Source: Deltaproteobacteria bacterium GWF2_42_12 (GTDB lineage Bacteria; Desulfobacterota; GWC2-55-46; UBA9637). From it: DNA of 44,428 bases. The notes under the pieces are model-generated. The model searched no databases. It had not been told where the DNA came from and saw only the letters and a program-made list of their open reading frames with translations. The translations under genes and the position numbers were made by a program. Where the stretch lies: positions 1 to 44,428 of the forward strand of contig MGQA01000046.1 of NCBI GenBank assembly GCA_001797665.1. Reading direction: 5' to 3'. How positions within the stretch are numbered: the first letter of the stretch is position 1; every line of letters begins with the position of its first letter. Below, piece after piece: positions 23,747-32,871 of this stretch.

Positions 23747-26176
23747 ATGGCACAGGAAAAGATTCCAGTCTATATCGAAGACGAGATGAAAAAGTCTTAT
23801 CTCGGGTATGCCATGAGCGTTATAGTCGGAAGGGCATTGCCAGATGTGCGTGATGGGCTTAAGCCTGTTCACAGGCGGATACTTTATGCAATGCACGAGA
23901 TGGGTGTTGAGTGGAATAAGCCCTATAAAAAATCTGCCCGTGTTGTCGGCGATGTGATTGGAAAATATCACCCACATGGCGATATGGCGGTTTATGACGC
24001 TATAACGAGGATGGTTCAGGATTTTTCACTCAGATACCCCTTGATAGATGGGCAGGGTAACTTTGGCTCAATTGACGGCGATGCGCCTGCAGCCATGCGT
24101 TACACAGAGGTGAGGATGGCGAAGATAGCCAGTGCCCTCCTCTCTGATTTAGAAAAAGAGACTGTTGACTGGGGACATAACTACGACGATTCGCTGAAAG
24201 AGCCGCTTGTCATGCCTGCCGCATTTCCTAATTTATTGGTTAATGGCTCGTCAGGTATTGCCGTTGGCATGGCAACAAATATGCCTCCGCATAACCTCTC
24301 TGAGGTAATAGACGGAGTAATCCATCTCATAAATAAGCCAGATGCATCCATCAATGAATTGATGAAACTCATTCCTGGCCCTGATTTCCCGACTGCCGGT
24401 TTCATACACGGAAGGACAGGTATTAAAGAGGCATATTCAACAGGCAGGGGCATTATTCAGATGCGTGCCAGGGCAAGCATAGAAAAAAATCCACGGACAA
24501 ACAGGCAGGCAATTGTTATAAACGAGATTCCGTATCAGGTAAATAAGGCAAAGCTCATTGAAAAAATCGCAGAGCTGGTGCGGGACAAAAAGGTTGAAGG
24601 CATCTCAGACATACGGGATGAGTCTGATAGGGAGGGGATGCGTATCGTTGTTGAACTCAAGAGAGACGAAGTTGCAGAGGTAATACTCAATAACCTTTTT
24701 CTCCATACGCAGATGCAGAGCACATTCGGCATCATTAATCTTGCTATTGTTGACGGTCAGCCGAGGGTCTTAAATCTTAAGGAACTTCTTCAGCAATTTG
24801 TGAGGTTCAGAAAAGAGGTTGTAACGCGGCGCATAATATTTGAACTTAAAAAGGCAAAGGAAAGGGCGCATATATTAGAGGGTCTGAAGATTGCCTTAGA
24901 TAATCTTGACGCTGTCATAACCTTGATAAGAAAGAGCAAGGGGCCGCAAGAGGCCAAAGAAGGCCTGATGAATAAATTTAAACTCTCTGAAATCCAGGCT
25001 CAGGCCATCCTTGATATGAGACTGCAGAGACTCACTGCCCTTGAGCGGGAAAAGATTGTTGAAGAGTATAAAGAGGTCTTAAAGCTCATTAAAAGACTTG
25101 AGGATATTCTTGCCAGCGAAAAACTCCTCACCGAGGTTATTGTTGATGAGCTCAAGGAGATTAAAAAACAGTTTGGCGATGAGAGGCGAACTGAAATTAT
25201 TGAAAAGACAGGCGAGATAAAGATGGAGGATATTATTGCTGAAGAGGATATGGTAGTAACCATAACCCACGGCGGTTATATCAAGAGAAATCCAACAAGC
25301 CTGTTCAGGATTCAAAGGCGCGGAGGCAAAGGCAAGATTGGCATGACAACAAAGGAAGAGGATTTTGTAGAGAATATGTTTGTTGCCTCTACCCACAGCT
25401 ATATTCTCTTCTTTACGAACAAGGGGAAGGTGTATTCTCTCAAGGTTTATGATATACCGCAGGCAGGCACTGCCGCAAAAGGCAAGGCAATTGTCAATGT
25501 TCTTAATTTGGCTCAGAGCGAGAAGATAACTGCATTTTTGCCGGTAAAAGAATTTACAGAAGGTAAATTCATTGTCATGGCTACCAAATATGGCGTTATC
25601 AAGAAGGTAGATTTGACGACATTTACCAATATCCGCTCCGGAGGTATTATTGCCATTGGCCTTGATGAAGGCGATGAGCTTATTTCGACCATGCTGACCG
25701 ACGGCTCAAAAGAGATATTTATTGGAACGAGAGAGGGTCAGGCAATCAGATTTAATGAAGAACAGGTAAGGGATATGGGAAGGATAGCGCGAGGCGTGAG
25801 GGCGATTAATCTTGGCAAAGGTGATGTGGTTGTTGCGATGGAGGCATTAGAGGAAGGGAGAACAATCCTGACAGTTACAGAAAGGGGCTACGGCAAAAGA
25901 ACAGAATTGGAGGAATATAGGAGCCAGCTCAGGGGCGGGAGCGGGATAATCAATATCAAGGTAACAGATAAGAATGGCCCTGTGGTTGGCATTGCCCAGG
26001 TAAACAACGAAGATGAACTTATGATTACTACCAATATCGGCAAGATTATAAGGATAGCAATGAAGGATGTGTCTGTAATCGGCAGAAATACCCAGGGTGT
26101 GAGATTGATAGATGTTGAGAAAAGTGAGAGGGTGACCGGTATTGCGCCAATTGCAGAAAAAGAGGAAGAGGAATGA
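23747..26176 (+). CDS. gyrA: DNA gyrase subunit A
   Basis: The 809-residue product has the breakage-reunion domain with [32 protein letters not shown] and the catalytic Tyr119 in AAMRYTEV. The C-terminal beta-pinwheel follows, with the GyrA box QRRGGKG near residue 524, which separates gyrase from topoisomerase IV. With GyrB it introduces negative supercoils. Start 23747 follows GGAGG; a longer frame at 23717 would translate the leader hairpin. The residue matching E. coli Ser83 is Met80; the residue matching Asp87 is retained as Asp84. The stop overlaps the next ATG. Confidence 0.97.
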   Translation: MAQEKIPVYIEDEMKKSYLGYAMSVIVGRALPDVRDGLKPVHRRILYAMHEMGVEWNKPYKKSARVVGDVIGKYHPHGDMAVYDAITRMVQDFSLRYPLIDGQGNFGSIDGDAPAAMRYTEVRMAKIASALLSDLEKETVDWGHNYDDSLKEPLVMPAAFPNLLVNGSSGIAVGMATNMPPHNLSEVIDGVIHLINKPDASINELMKLIPGPDFPTAGFIHGRTGIKEAYSTGRGIIQMRARASIEKNPRTNRQAIVINEIPYQVNKAKLIEKIAELVRDKKVEGISDIRDESDREGMRIVVELKRDEVAEVILNNLFLHTQMQSTFGIINLAIVDGQPRVLNLKELLQQFVRFRKEVVTRRIIFELKKAKERAHILEGLKIALDNLDAVITLIRKSKGPQEAKEGLMNKFKLSEIQAQAILDMRLQRLTALEREKIVEEYKEVLKLIKRLEDILASEKLLTEVIVDELKEIKKQFGDERRTEIIEKTGEIKMEDIIAEEDMVVTITHGGYIKRNPTSLFRIQRRGGKGKIGMTTKEEDFVENMFVASTHSYILFFTNKGKVYSLKVYDIPQAGTAAKGKAIVNVLNLAQSEKITAFLPVKEFTEGKFIVMATKYGVIKKVDLTTFTNIRSGGIIAIGLDEGDELISTMLTDGSKEIFIGTREGQAIRFNEEQVRDMGRIARGVRAINLGKGDVVVAMEALEEGRTILTVTERGYGKRTELEEYRSQLRGGSGIINIKVTDKNGPVVGIAQVNNEDELMITTNIGKIIRIAMKDVSVIGRNTQGVRLIDVEKSERVTGIAPIAEKEEEE

Positions 26177-27090
26177 AAAAGCCAGTGGTCAGTGGTCGGT
26201 GGTCGGTGGTCAGTGGTCAGAAGATAGGAAAAGAGGTTAAGAGGATAAGAAGCTGGGAAGATAAGAAAGCAAGAATTCTTAACTTCTCAATTTCTCAACC
26301 TCTCATCTTCTGCCTTTTACTGTTCACTGTTTTTTTCGGCTGCTCCCAGGACCCTGCTCTTCCTCTGTATGAAAAGGCAGAAGAATATTTCAGCAAGATG
26401 GACTATCTAAATGCAGTTGAAGGATATAGCAGTGTTGTAAGCAAGTATCCAGAAAGCTCATATGCGCCTACCAGTCAGTATAAGATTGGTTTTATAAATA
26501 GCCATTATTTAAAAAATGTGTCAAGGGCAATGAATGCCTATGCTACCTTAATCTTACTATATCCCAAGAGTAAAGAGGTAATTCTGGCACGACAGGATTT
26601 GGCAGATATATATATAAACAGCGGAGATTATCGAAGGGCAATAGGAGAGTATCAGTGGCTTATGGAGAACGCTGGTATAGCGCAGCGCGATGATTATCAC
26701 TATCAGATAGCAGCGGCCTATCTAAAACTTACTGACCTTAGACAGGCCAGGATAGAATTTCAGGAGATTGTAAAAAATTCTCCAAATTCTCAACTTGGGC
26801 CGCAGGTTTATTATCAGATAGCAAACACCTATTACCTTGAAGGCAACTGTCAGGATGCTATAAAGGCATATGAAAATGTGGCTTTGTTTTATCCGTCAAG
26901 TCCATTTGCCAGCGAGGCAAAACTTGGCAAGGCCATGTGCATCGAAGAAATGGGCAACCTAACAGAGGCGGTTGAACTTTATAGAGAGTTAGAAAAGAGC
27001 TATCCTAATCCTGATATTATCAGGGTGAGAATAGAAGGGATAGAGTCAAGGGAGAATAAGACATTTCCTATAGCGCTAAAGGAGAACTGA
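26173..27090 (+). CDS. BamD-like TPR lipoprotein with a repeat-derived signal peptide
   Basis: After an N-terminal extension the protein has a hydrophobic stretch ending in a lipobox ([10 protein letters not shown], Cys at about residue 56) and then about six TPR/Sel1-like helical pairs: [53 protein letters not shown]. This resembles BamD/YbgF outer-membrane assembly lipoproteins. The first 55 residues are encoded by a word hairpin ([12 protein letters not shown], then [10 protein letters not shown]), so the extension and signal core derive from repeat DNA. A later start inside the repeat is possible. The ATG overlaps the gyrA stop (ATGA). Confidence 0.72.
   Translation: MKKPVVSGRWSVVSGQKIGKEVKRIRSWEDKKARILNFSISQPLIFCLLLFTVFFGCSQDPALPLYEKAEEYFSKMDYLNAVEGYSSVVSKYPESSYAPTSQYKIGFINSHYLKNVSRAMNAYATLILLYPKSKEVILARQDLADIYINSGDYRRAIGEYQWLMENAGIAQRDDYHYQIAAAYLKLTDLRQARIEFQEIVKNSPNSQLGPQVYYQIANTYYLEGNCQDAIKAYENVALFYPSSPFASEAKLGKAMCIEEMGNLTEAVELYRELEKSYPNPDIIRVRIEGIESRENKTFPIALKEN
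26180..26325. repeat. Composite word hairpin encoding a lipoprotein N-terminus
   Basis: The left arm has CAGTGGTCAG-type words then AGAGGTTAAGAGGATAAGAAG. The right arm has CTTCTCAATTTCTCAACCTCT, then CATCTTCTG and CTGTTCACTG. Arms pair in mirror order. Confidence 0.75.
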
Positions 27091-27102
27091 ACATACGATT
27101 CC

Positions 27103-27195
27103 GCAGATTACAAAAGCAGATTACACAGATTCCGACAAACCAAATTCGGTTTTTAATCGGTGAAATCGCTTTTAAAAAGTCTGTGTAATCAGTTA
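27103..27195. repeat. Word hairpin upstream of gpsA
   Basis: The left arm has two CAGATTACA words (CAGATTACACAGATT) and the right arm AGTCTGTGTAATC. The centre has an ACCAAATTCGGTTTTT-type mini-hairpin. It ends just before the gpsA ribosome site. Confidence 0.75.
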
Positions 27196-27207
27196 GAGGA
27201 GAACTGA

Positions 27208-28206
27208 GTGGAAAAGATTTCTGTTCTCGGCGCTGGAAGCTGGGGAACAACGCTTGCAAATATCCTATCTGAGAAAGGTTTTGATATAAGCCTGTGGGTA
27301 AGGGAAGAAGACCTCTGCCAGACCATGCTAAAGACACGGGAGAATGTCTATTTTCTTCCTGGCATTAAGCTTGCCCAAAATATAATTCCTACAAATTCTA
27401 TTGAAGAGGCTGTAAAGGATAGGTCTCTTATCATATGTGCAGCGCCTTCCCATGGCGCAAGAGAGATATTCAAAAAGGCAGCAGAATTCGTATCCAGAGA
27501 TTCAATTGTTGTTAGTGTGTCAAAGGGGCTTGAGCTCGCAACCCATTTAACAGTATCCCAGGTATTGAAAGAAGTTCTTCCAAAATCCACGCATAAAAAT
27601 ATTACTGTGCTTTCTGGCCCATCCTTTGCTAAGGAGGTAAGTCTGAAGCTGCCGACAGCAGTCTCTGTCGCATCCACTAAAAAGGCTACTGCAGAAAAGG
27701 TGCAGAAGACTTTTAATACAGGCTATTTCAGGGTTTATACAAATACTGATATAATTGGAGTTGAACTCGGAGGCGCATTAAAGAATGTCATTGCGATAGC
27801 GGCAGGTATATCAGATGGCCTTGGCTTAGGTATGAATGCAAGGGCAGCTTTGATAACCAGAGGCCTTGCTGAGATGGCAAGGTTAGGTGTAAGTATGGGC
27901 GCAAAGTTAGCGACCTTTTCGGGTCTGTCAGGTCTTGGGGACCTGATTTTAACATGCACAGGTGAGTTGAGCAGAAACAGGTCTGTGGGCATTATGATAG
28001 GAAAAGGCCAAAAACTCTCTGATATTCTCTCGCAAATGAAGATGGTAGCAGAGGGTGTAAATACAGCAAAGGCAGCCTATGAGCTTTCTCTACGACATGG
28101 GGTAGAAATGCCAATTACAGAACAGATTTACCATGTTTTATATAAACATAAACTTCCAAAGAGCGCTGTAACAGAGTTAATGACCAGGAGATTAAAGGAA
28201 GAGTGA
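27208..28206 (+). CDS. gpsA: NAD(P)-dependent glycerol-3-phosphate dehydrogenase
   Basis: The 332-residue product has the Rossmann motif GAGSWGTTLA (8-17), SKGLE, SGPSFAKEV and the catalytic region GVELGGALKNVIAIAAGI with the conserved Lys. It reduces dihydroxyacetone phosphate to sn-glycerol-3-phosphate for phospholipid synthesis, in the cytoplasm. The start is a GTG with GAGGAG upstream. Its stop overlaps the modA start by four bases. Confidence 0.96.
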   Translation: MEKISVLGAGSWGTTLANILSEKGFDISLWVREEDLCQTMLKTRENVYFLPGIKLAQNIIPTNSIEEAVKDRSLIICAAPSHGAREIFKKAAEFVSRDSIVVSVSKGLELATHLTVSQVLKEVLPKSTHKNITVLSGPSFAKEVSLKLPTAVSVASTKKATAEKVQKTFNTGYFRVYTNTDIIGVELGGALKNVIAIAAGISDGLGLGMNARAALITRGLAEMARLGVSMGAKLATFSGLSGLGDLILTCTGELSRNRSVGIMIGKGQKLSDILSQMKMVAEGVNTAKAAYELSLRHGVEMPITEQIYHVLYKHKLPKSAVTELMTRRLKEE

Positions 28207-29027
28207 CTCTTTACAAGAATTTCAAATTTCTAATTTCTAATTTCAAATTTCAAATCTTACTGCTTACTGCATACTGCGTACTGCTTACTACCGCAGGTTA
28301 TGCGGAGCCACAATCCCTCACCATTGCTGCCCCTGCTCAGCAGGGCATAACTACGCTCAGCGTGGCTGCTGCCTCTGACCTTTCTTTTGCCTTAAAGGAA
28401 ATTTCGCAACAATTTGAAAAAGAGAGTAATATAAAGGTTATAATATCATTTGGCTCAACAGGGGTGCTCTCACAGCAAATAGAGAATGGCGCGCCTTTTG
28501 ATATATTTTTTGCAGCTAATGAAAAATATATAAATACCCTGGAGGAAAAGGGGTTGATTATTCCAAATACCAAACAACTCTATGCTCAGGGTAGACTTGT
28601 ATTGGCTGTGCATGAGGGATTTAAGTCGAATATCAAGAACCTAAAAGACCTCCTTCAGCCGTCTGTAAAAAGGGTTGCAATTGCCAACCCTGATCATGCA
28701 CCTTACGGCATTGCAGCAAAAGAGGCTTTGCGAAAACTTGGATTGTGGGATAAACTGAAACCCAAACTTGTTTACGCTGAGAATATCCGTCAGGCTATTC
28801 AATTTATCCAAACAGGAGATGCACATGCCGGAATTGTAGCGCTCTCAGTGATTAATGTGCCTGAGGTAAAATACACAATAATAGACAATACTCTTCATCA
28901 GCCTATAAATCAGATAGTAGCTATCATGAGGACTACCAAGGCTGAAAAAGAGGCAAGAAAATTTATAGATTATGTGATTAAAGATGGAAAAGGTATTATG
29001 CAGAGATATGGTTTTGTTATGCCTTAA
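28203..29027 (+). CDS. modA: Molybdate ABC transporter substrate-binding protein ModA
   Basis: The mature part matches ModA: LSVAAASDLSFALKEISQQF, ISFGSTGVLSQQIENGAPFD, IFFAANEKYI, ANPDHAPYGIAAKEAL and IQTGDAHAGIVALS. It binds molybdate or tungstate in the periplasm for ModBC. The signal peptide is coded by tandem words: AATTTCAAATTTCT-type then TACTGCTTACTGCATACTGC-type, giving FKFLISNFKFQILLLTAYCV. A second small palindrome (CCCTGCTCAGCAGGG) adds residues before the mature fold. modB and modC lie 3.8 kb downstream beyond an inverted block of genes. Confidence 0.88.
   Translation: MTLYKNFKFLISNFKFQILLLTAYCVLLTTAGYAEPQSLTIAAPAQQGITTLSVAAASDLSFALKEISQQFEKESNIKVIISFGSTGVLSQQIENGAPFDIFFAANEKYINTLEEKGLIIPNTKQLYAQGRLVLAVHEGFKSNIKNLKDLLQPSVKRVAIANPDHAPYGIAAKEALRKLGLWDKLKPKLVYAENIRQAIQFIQTGDAHAGIVALSVINVPEVKYTIIDNTLHQPINQIVAIMRTTKAEKEARKFIDYVIKDGKGIMQRYGFVMP
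28212..28300. repeat. Word array encoding the ModA signal peptide
   Basis: TTTCAAATTTCTAATTTCTA-type words are followed by CTTACTGCATACTGCGTACT-type words. Here the words run in one direction, without a clear answering arm. Confidence 0.75.
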
Positions 29028-29107
29028 GTTTGATATTTGAATTATACAGCGCGTCAGAACTTCGCCTACCTACCTGCCTGTGCTTCGGAATAAACTCAAT
29101 AGTCATT

Positions 29108-29932
29108 TTAATTTATTCCTTCAAGATATTTTATAAGCTTGTCCCGCTGTTCCTTTTCTACAAGAGATTGAATGTGTCCTTCTGTTTCTGTTATCCATAT
29201 ATCTTTTGGGCTTGATGCCTCTCGATAAAGGATGTCTCCATGGTGAAAAGGCACGATGCTGTCCTGTTTACCATGTAAAATTAAAATAGGGATTGGCGAG
29301 ACCTGCTTTATCCACTTCACAGGGCTATAATAATCATTAAAGAGGAGTGATAATGGGTATTGGAATGGCCATGTTAAAATAAATAGGCCGAGTTTTTCAC
29401 GGGCGATGCCCCTGTAACTTGAAAAAGCACTGTCAATAATAACAGCCTTTATATATTTTTTATATGGCGAAGTAGCTACGGTATAGACAGCAATGGCTCC
29501 ACCGAGGCTCTGACCCATGATAAAGATTCTTTCTTTGTTAATATTGGGCAGTTTTATAATGGTTTCCAAAGCAGCCTGAGCATCTGTATGAACGCCATCC
29601 AGAGTAGTTTTTCCATCAGACCTTCCATATCCCCTGTAGTCAAAGGTAAGGACATCATAACCCTCAAGGGTTAGCCATAATACGCTGTTTACATGCGTGC
29701 TGATATTTTCAGCATTTCCATGCAGTTGAATAACAGTGCCTTTGCTTTTATCCTTTGCCCTGATATACCAGCCGTGCAGTTTTAAGCCGTCAGATGTTGA
29801 AAAATATACATCCTCATACGAGACGAGCTTTAAATAAGGGTTTTCAAATAATTCCTTTTGCGGGTAAAAGAATAAAGATGAACAGCCGGCGATGCAGAGT
29901 AAAGAAATGATAGTGAGTGATATGCGCTTCAT
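29108..29932 (-). CDS. Alpha/beta-hydrolase lipoprotein
   Basis: The 274-residue protein has a lipoprotein signal (LTIISLLCIAGCSSL) and an alpha/beta-hydrolase fold of the kind in YqkD/BAAT-like esterases: oxyanion region LHGNAENIS, nucleophile GQSLGG, acid HGKQDSIVP and catalytic His in TEGHIQSL. Substrate is unknown; it should sit on the outer side of a membrane. It is last in a minus-strand operon with DUF3015 and DUF4105 genes and converges on modA. Confidence 0.85.
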   Translation of the reverse strand: MKRISLTIISLLCIAGCSSLFFYPQKELFENPYLKLVSYEDVYFSTSDGLKLHGWYIRAKDKSKGTVIQLHGNAENISTHVNSVLWLTLEGYDVLTFDYRGYGRSDGKTTLDGVHTDAQAALETIIKLPNINKERIFIMGQSLGGAIAVYTVATSPYKKYIKAVIIDSAFSSYRGIAREKLGLFILTWPFQYPLSLLFNDYYSPVKWIKQVSPIPILILHGKQDSIVPFHHGDILYREASSPKDIWITETEGHIQSLVEKEQRDKLIKYLEGIN

Positions 29933-29948
29933 GACAATTGTTGAGTTT

Positions 29949-31988
29949 TTAAAAATAATAGTTCCAGTTCAATTTGACTTCTGTTTGTTCATTCTTGAAA
30001 ATTTCTTCCCAGGAAATGGATAAATTGATGCTGTTATTTTGATTTAGCCTGAAGCTTTGGACAGCAGCAGCCCTATTTTCATGAAACCATTCTCGTATTC
30101 CATAGAATAAGCTTTCAGCAGACAGATTAATCTTCCAGTAATCGGTTATCTTTTTTACTGTGCCGATGTGCAGACCTGCGCCTGCTGCGTAACTGTCTTT
30201 AAATTCACCGCCGACATTTACATTCACCTGACCCAGGATATACCATAATCCGGCTACCCTGTTCTTATATGTAAGACCAAATCCCGGGTTCACCTGATAT
30301 ATAAGATGCTTCTCATCGTGATATGTTTTACGAGAAAAACCTGTCTTTATTTTCCATGAGAGTGGTTGGAAAAAATTACTCCTTGGAGAAAAGGAGCTAA
30401 TATCTATCATGTCAAAACTTTCAAGCCGTATTCTCCCATCGTTATAATATCTGAGTGTAGTATCAGCAAATACAATCTGTGACCCTTCTACATAACCCTG
30501 ATCCGGGTCTGTAAGACTATGGTAGGCGGGTCTTAGCTGTATCTCCTGGAATAGAATATCATCCTGAATTCCCAAACCCAAGCTCAACCTGTTAGAGAGA
30601 TGCCCGTCCTCAGGGGGTGTTGGTATCTGGGTATTATATGAGCTTTCCTCAGGCGCTCCCAATTTGCTGCGTTCTCTCAAAATAGCTAAAAAGAGCTTAG
30701 AATACGCATCTTGAGTAAGCTCTCTGTTGTTATACTTATACTGAACAGTTTCCGTAGCCAGGTCCAGTATTTTTATTTTATCAGTATCATTTGGAGATTT
30801 ATATTCAAATCCCTCCTGCCCCCCTTTGCTAAAGGGGGGATATTGGAGTCCCCCTTTGGAAAAGGGGGATACAGGGGGATTTTCGTAATCCTCTTTAGAC
30901 CTCAGGTTCGTGTATGTTTCATCCGAATGGATATTCTCTGGTTCTAATGCTTGATTTGCAATTTTGAGAGCCAGCTTCTGATGGTTTTCCTCCAGTAATG
31001 AAGCAATGTGTCTGATTTTTGTCGCCTTAGCTGGCCGAAACTTAATATTTTCAGTCACGCCACTGTCCTTGACAATCCTTATAGTATCTACAGGTATAAC
31101 CCATGGCTTAATATTATCTGTTAACTGCAGTGAAGGTCTGGCAGCCTCAAGCAAAAATAGCAGATTGTAAGAACAGTTTTCATCAAAGAAGTAATAATAG
31201 GAATATATATCCTTAAGCTCCCAGAGATGCATAAACATTCGTTTAACCTCATCTTCTGAGAAGTTGAGGCTATACTCCCACATATCTCTTTGTTCAATGT
31301 CATTATACTCTGCAACCCTCTCATAATATGGAAAGACCTTAAAATATCCTTTATAGTGGCCAAAGAGGCCTTTGAACACATAAAAAAACCCTGGCTCATC
31401 TTCTGCAAGCGCAGCATAATTTGCTGCATAAGATAATAGTTTGCTCTGATACAAGCCATCTATTCTTAATAGGGTATGGCCAAACATCGAAGCGGGGTTG
31501 TTCATATAAGAGGCCGGGAAGACTAGGACAAGAGACTTGGGGTGGATAATATTATTTATCATGTTATTATATTCTTTACAATTTACAGCAGCGAATGTTG
31601 CTTCATCTATATTCAGCTTATCTCTGAGCCACTCATATCTGGCGACAAAGCGGCATTTTGGATGCTCATCATCCTTTTTATCACTCTGAAAAACCTCCCT
31701 TACAGTTGCTTTAAGTTCTGCCTTTGGGTCTGTCTTGCCATAAGGGGACAAGAAAAAGCTGGGGTCATCTATTAAACTCTCGAAGCCGCTTCGTTCAGGT
31801 TTGTAGTGCAAGAGGACTCTCCAGTAGTTATCCTCATAAAGTCGTTCCTCTTCAATCTTTTTTAATACATCGCCTATATGAGGAGTTTCTTCAGAGAACA
31901 AATAGGATGGGAAAAGGATATGAATGAAAATGTAAAGGGATATGGACCTTTTGAGAAGCCCACATCCCTTTATTGATGAAACTATCAA
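29949..31988 (-). CDS. DUF4105 outer-envelope protein with an in-frame repeat insertion
   Basis: The 679-residue protein has a signal peptide and a DUF4105 core: VLVFPASYMNNPASMFGHTL, FVFKGLFGHYKGYFKVFPYY-like FYVFKGLFGHYKGYFKVFP, and DENCSYNLLFLLEAARP with a His/Cys pattern suggesting a peptidase-like fold. The C-terminal 250 residues are beta-rich with Tyr/Trp-rich strands and a final aromatic (NWNYYF), as in an outer-membrane barrel. Residues about 370-394 (PPVSPFSKGGLQYPPFSKGG) are translated from a palindromic repeat. It lies 7 bases downstream of DUF3015. Confidence 0.82.
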   Translation of the reverse strand: MIVSSIKGCGLLKRSISLYIFIHILFPSYLFSEETPHIGDVLKKIEEERLYEDNYWRVLLHYKPERSGFESLIDDPSFFLSPYGKTDPKAELKATVREVFQSDKKDDEHPKCRFVARYEWLRDKLNIDEATFAAVNCKEYNNMINNIIHPKSLVLVFPASYMNNPASMFGHTLLRIDGLYQSKLLSYAANYAALAEDEPGFFYVFKGLFGHYKGYFKVFPYYERVAEYNDIEQRDMWEYSLNFSEDEVKRMFMHLWELKDIYSYYYFFDENCSYNLLFLLEAARPSLQLTDNIKPWVIPVDTIRIVKDSGVTENIKFRPAKATKIRHIASLLEENHQKLALKIANQALEPENIHSDETYTNLRSKEDYENPPVSPFSKGGLQYPPFSKGGQEGFEYKSPNDTDKIKILDLATETVQYKYNNRELTQDAYSKLFLAILRERSKLGAPEESSYNTQIPTPPEDGHLSNRLSLGLGIQDDILFQEIQLRPAYHSLTDPDQGYVEGSQIVFADTTLRYYNDGRIRLESFDMIDISSFSPRSNFFQPLSWKIKTGFSRKTYHDEKHLIYQVNPGFGLTYKNRVAGLWYILGQVNVNVGGEFKDSYAAGAGLHIGTVKKITDYWKINLSAESLFYGIREWFHENRAAAVQSFRLNQNNSINLSISWEEIFKNEQTEVKLNWNYYF
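30807..30882. repeat. Three-way-junction repeat within the DUF4105 gene (element 4)
   Basis: The closing arms AAATCCCTCCTG and CAGGGGGATTT enclose CCCCCCTTT-GCT-AAAGGGGGG and CCCCCTTT-GGA-AAAGGGGG. It is read through in frame. Confidence 0.9.
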
Positions 31989-31995
31989 GAAAATT

Positions 31996-32472
31996 TTACC
32001 CCGTAATTATTGCAATAATATTATCAACTACATCAGCAGCTTCTATATTTTCTGAGGTAAAGATATTAGAAAAGTTAGATTGCAATTTTGCGTATGTTGC
32101 CCCTCTGCTTTCGGCAGGTATGCTCATCAATTCAGCCAATGTCTCAAGGGATTCACCCTGGCCCATAGCAATATCTTTGGCCAGATTATCCACATTAGCT
32201 ACAGCAAATTCCTTTAATCTCTCATTTTCAACAACCTTGGTTGGAGCCTTGCACTCAGATGTGCCTGTTGTAATACCAAAGGTTCCATTACCGGAGATTC
32301 CATTTAAAAAGGTCATTACAAGCTGGCCAATCAGTGTCTCGCTAAATTTTGAGTCCTTCATTGCCAATGCCCCTAAGCCGCACCCTGTGTTTTTTTGGGC
32401 TTCACCAGCTGCAAATACTTGAGTTACAAACATCATACTCACAACAACAATTCCAACTATTACCTTTTTCAT
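31996..32472 (-). CDS. DUF3015 exported protein
   Basis: The 158-residue protein has a clear signal peptide (VIVGIVVVSMMFVTQVFA) and DUF3015 features: GCGLGALAMKDS, then NGTFGITTGTSECK and ENERLKEFAVANVDNLAKDI. Two Cys may pair. DUF3015 genes are often found next to DUF4105 genes, as here. The ribosome site AAAGGAGG is strong. Function is unknown. Confidence 0.87.
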   Translation of the reverse strand: MKKVIVGIVVVSMMFVTQVFAAGEAQKNTGCGLGALAMKDSKFSETLIGQLVMTFLNGISGNGTFGITTGTSECKAPTKVVENERLKEFAVANVDNLAKDIAMGQGESLETLAELMSIPAESRGATYAKLQSNFSNIFTSENIEAADVVDNIIAIITG

Positions 32473-32871
32473 ACATACCTCCTTTTTGGATTGTTTTTAA
32501 CCCCGCCAAACGAGGTTAAGGCTAAAATGTTGAGATGGGTCTATTACCTGTAGCCTAAGATATTTTGGCCATATCACCTCCTCTATTATAATCTTTGTGT
32601 TTATTTAGCATATTAAGTATATATTTGCAAATAATTTTTTGAAAATATTTTTATAAACCCAAACTGCATTTATCCTGTCCTATCGATCTTTTTTTTGGGG
32701 AATCCCCAGCCTTTTCTCTCCCCCTTTTGGGGGTAGAGGATAAAGGCGTGGGGTTCTGCTCCTTGCAAAGTTCTTTTTGGTTATGCTACAGTTTAAAAAT
32801 AGCTGCCAATCTTTGTATTTCGGAATGACGAATCTGCAAGGTTTGCTAAATATTGACGAAAGAGTAAATCC
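32473..32871. other. Divergent intergenic region of DUF3015 and modB
   Basis: Toward DUF3015 (minus strand) a possible promoter TTGCAA-17-TAAATA lies near 32593-32630, followed by a full-length Shine-Dalgarno GGAGGTGAT and a five-codon frame ATG-GCC-AAA-ATA-TCT-TAG (32572-32555). At 32696-32755 are GGGGAATCCCC and a hairpin with TCCCCC-TTTT-GGGGG at its tip. I could not identify a modB promoter or a molybdenum-cofactor riboswitch. Confidence 0.5.

Noticed and set aside
32640-32871. Molybdenum-cofactor riboswitch before modB
   Set aside because: I could not find the conserved core of that riboswitch; the visible hairpins look like dispersed repeats.
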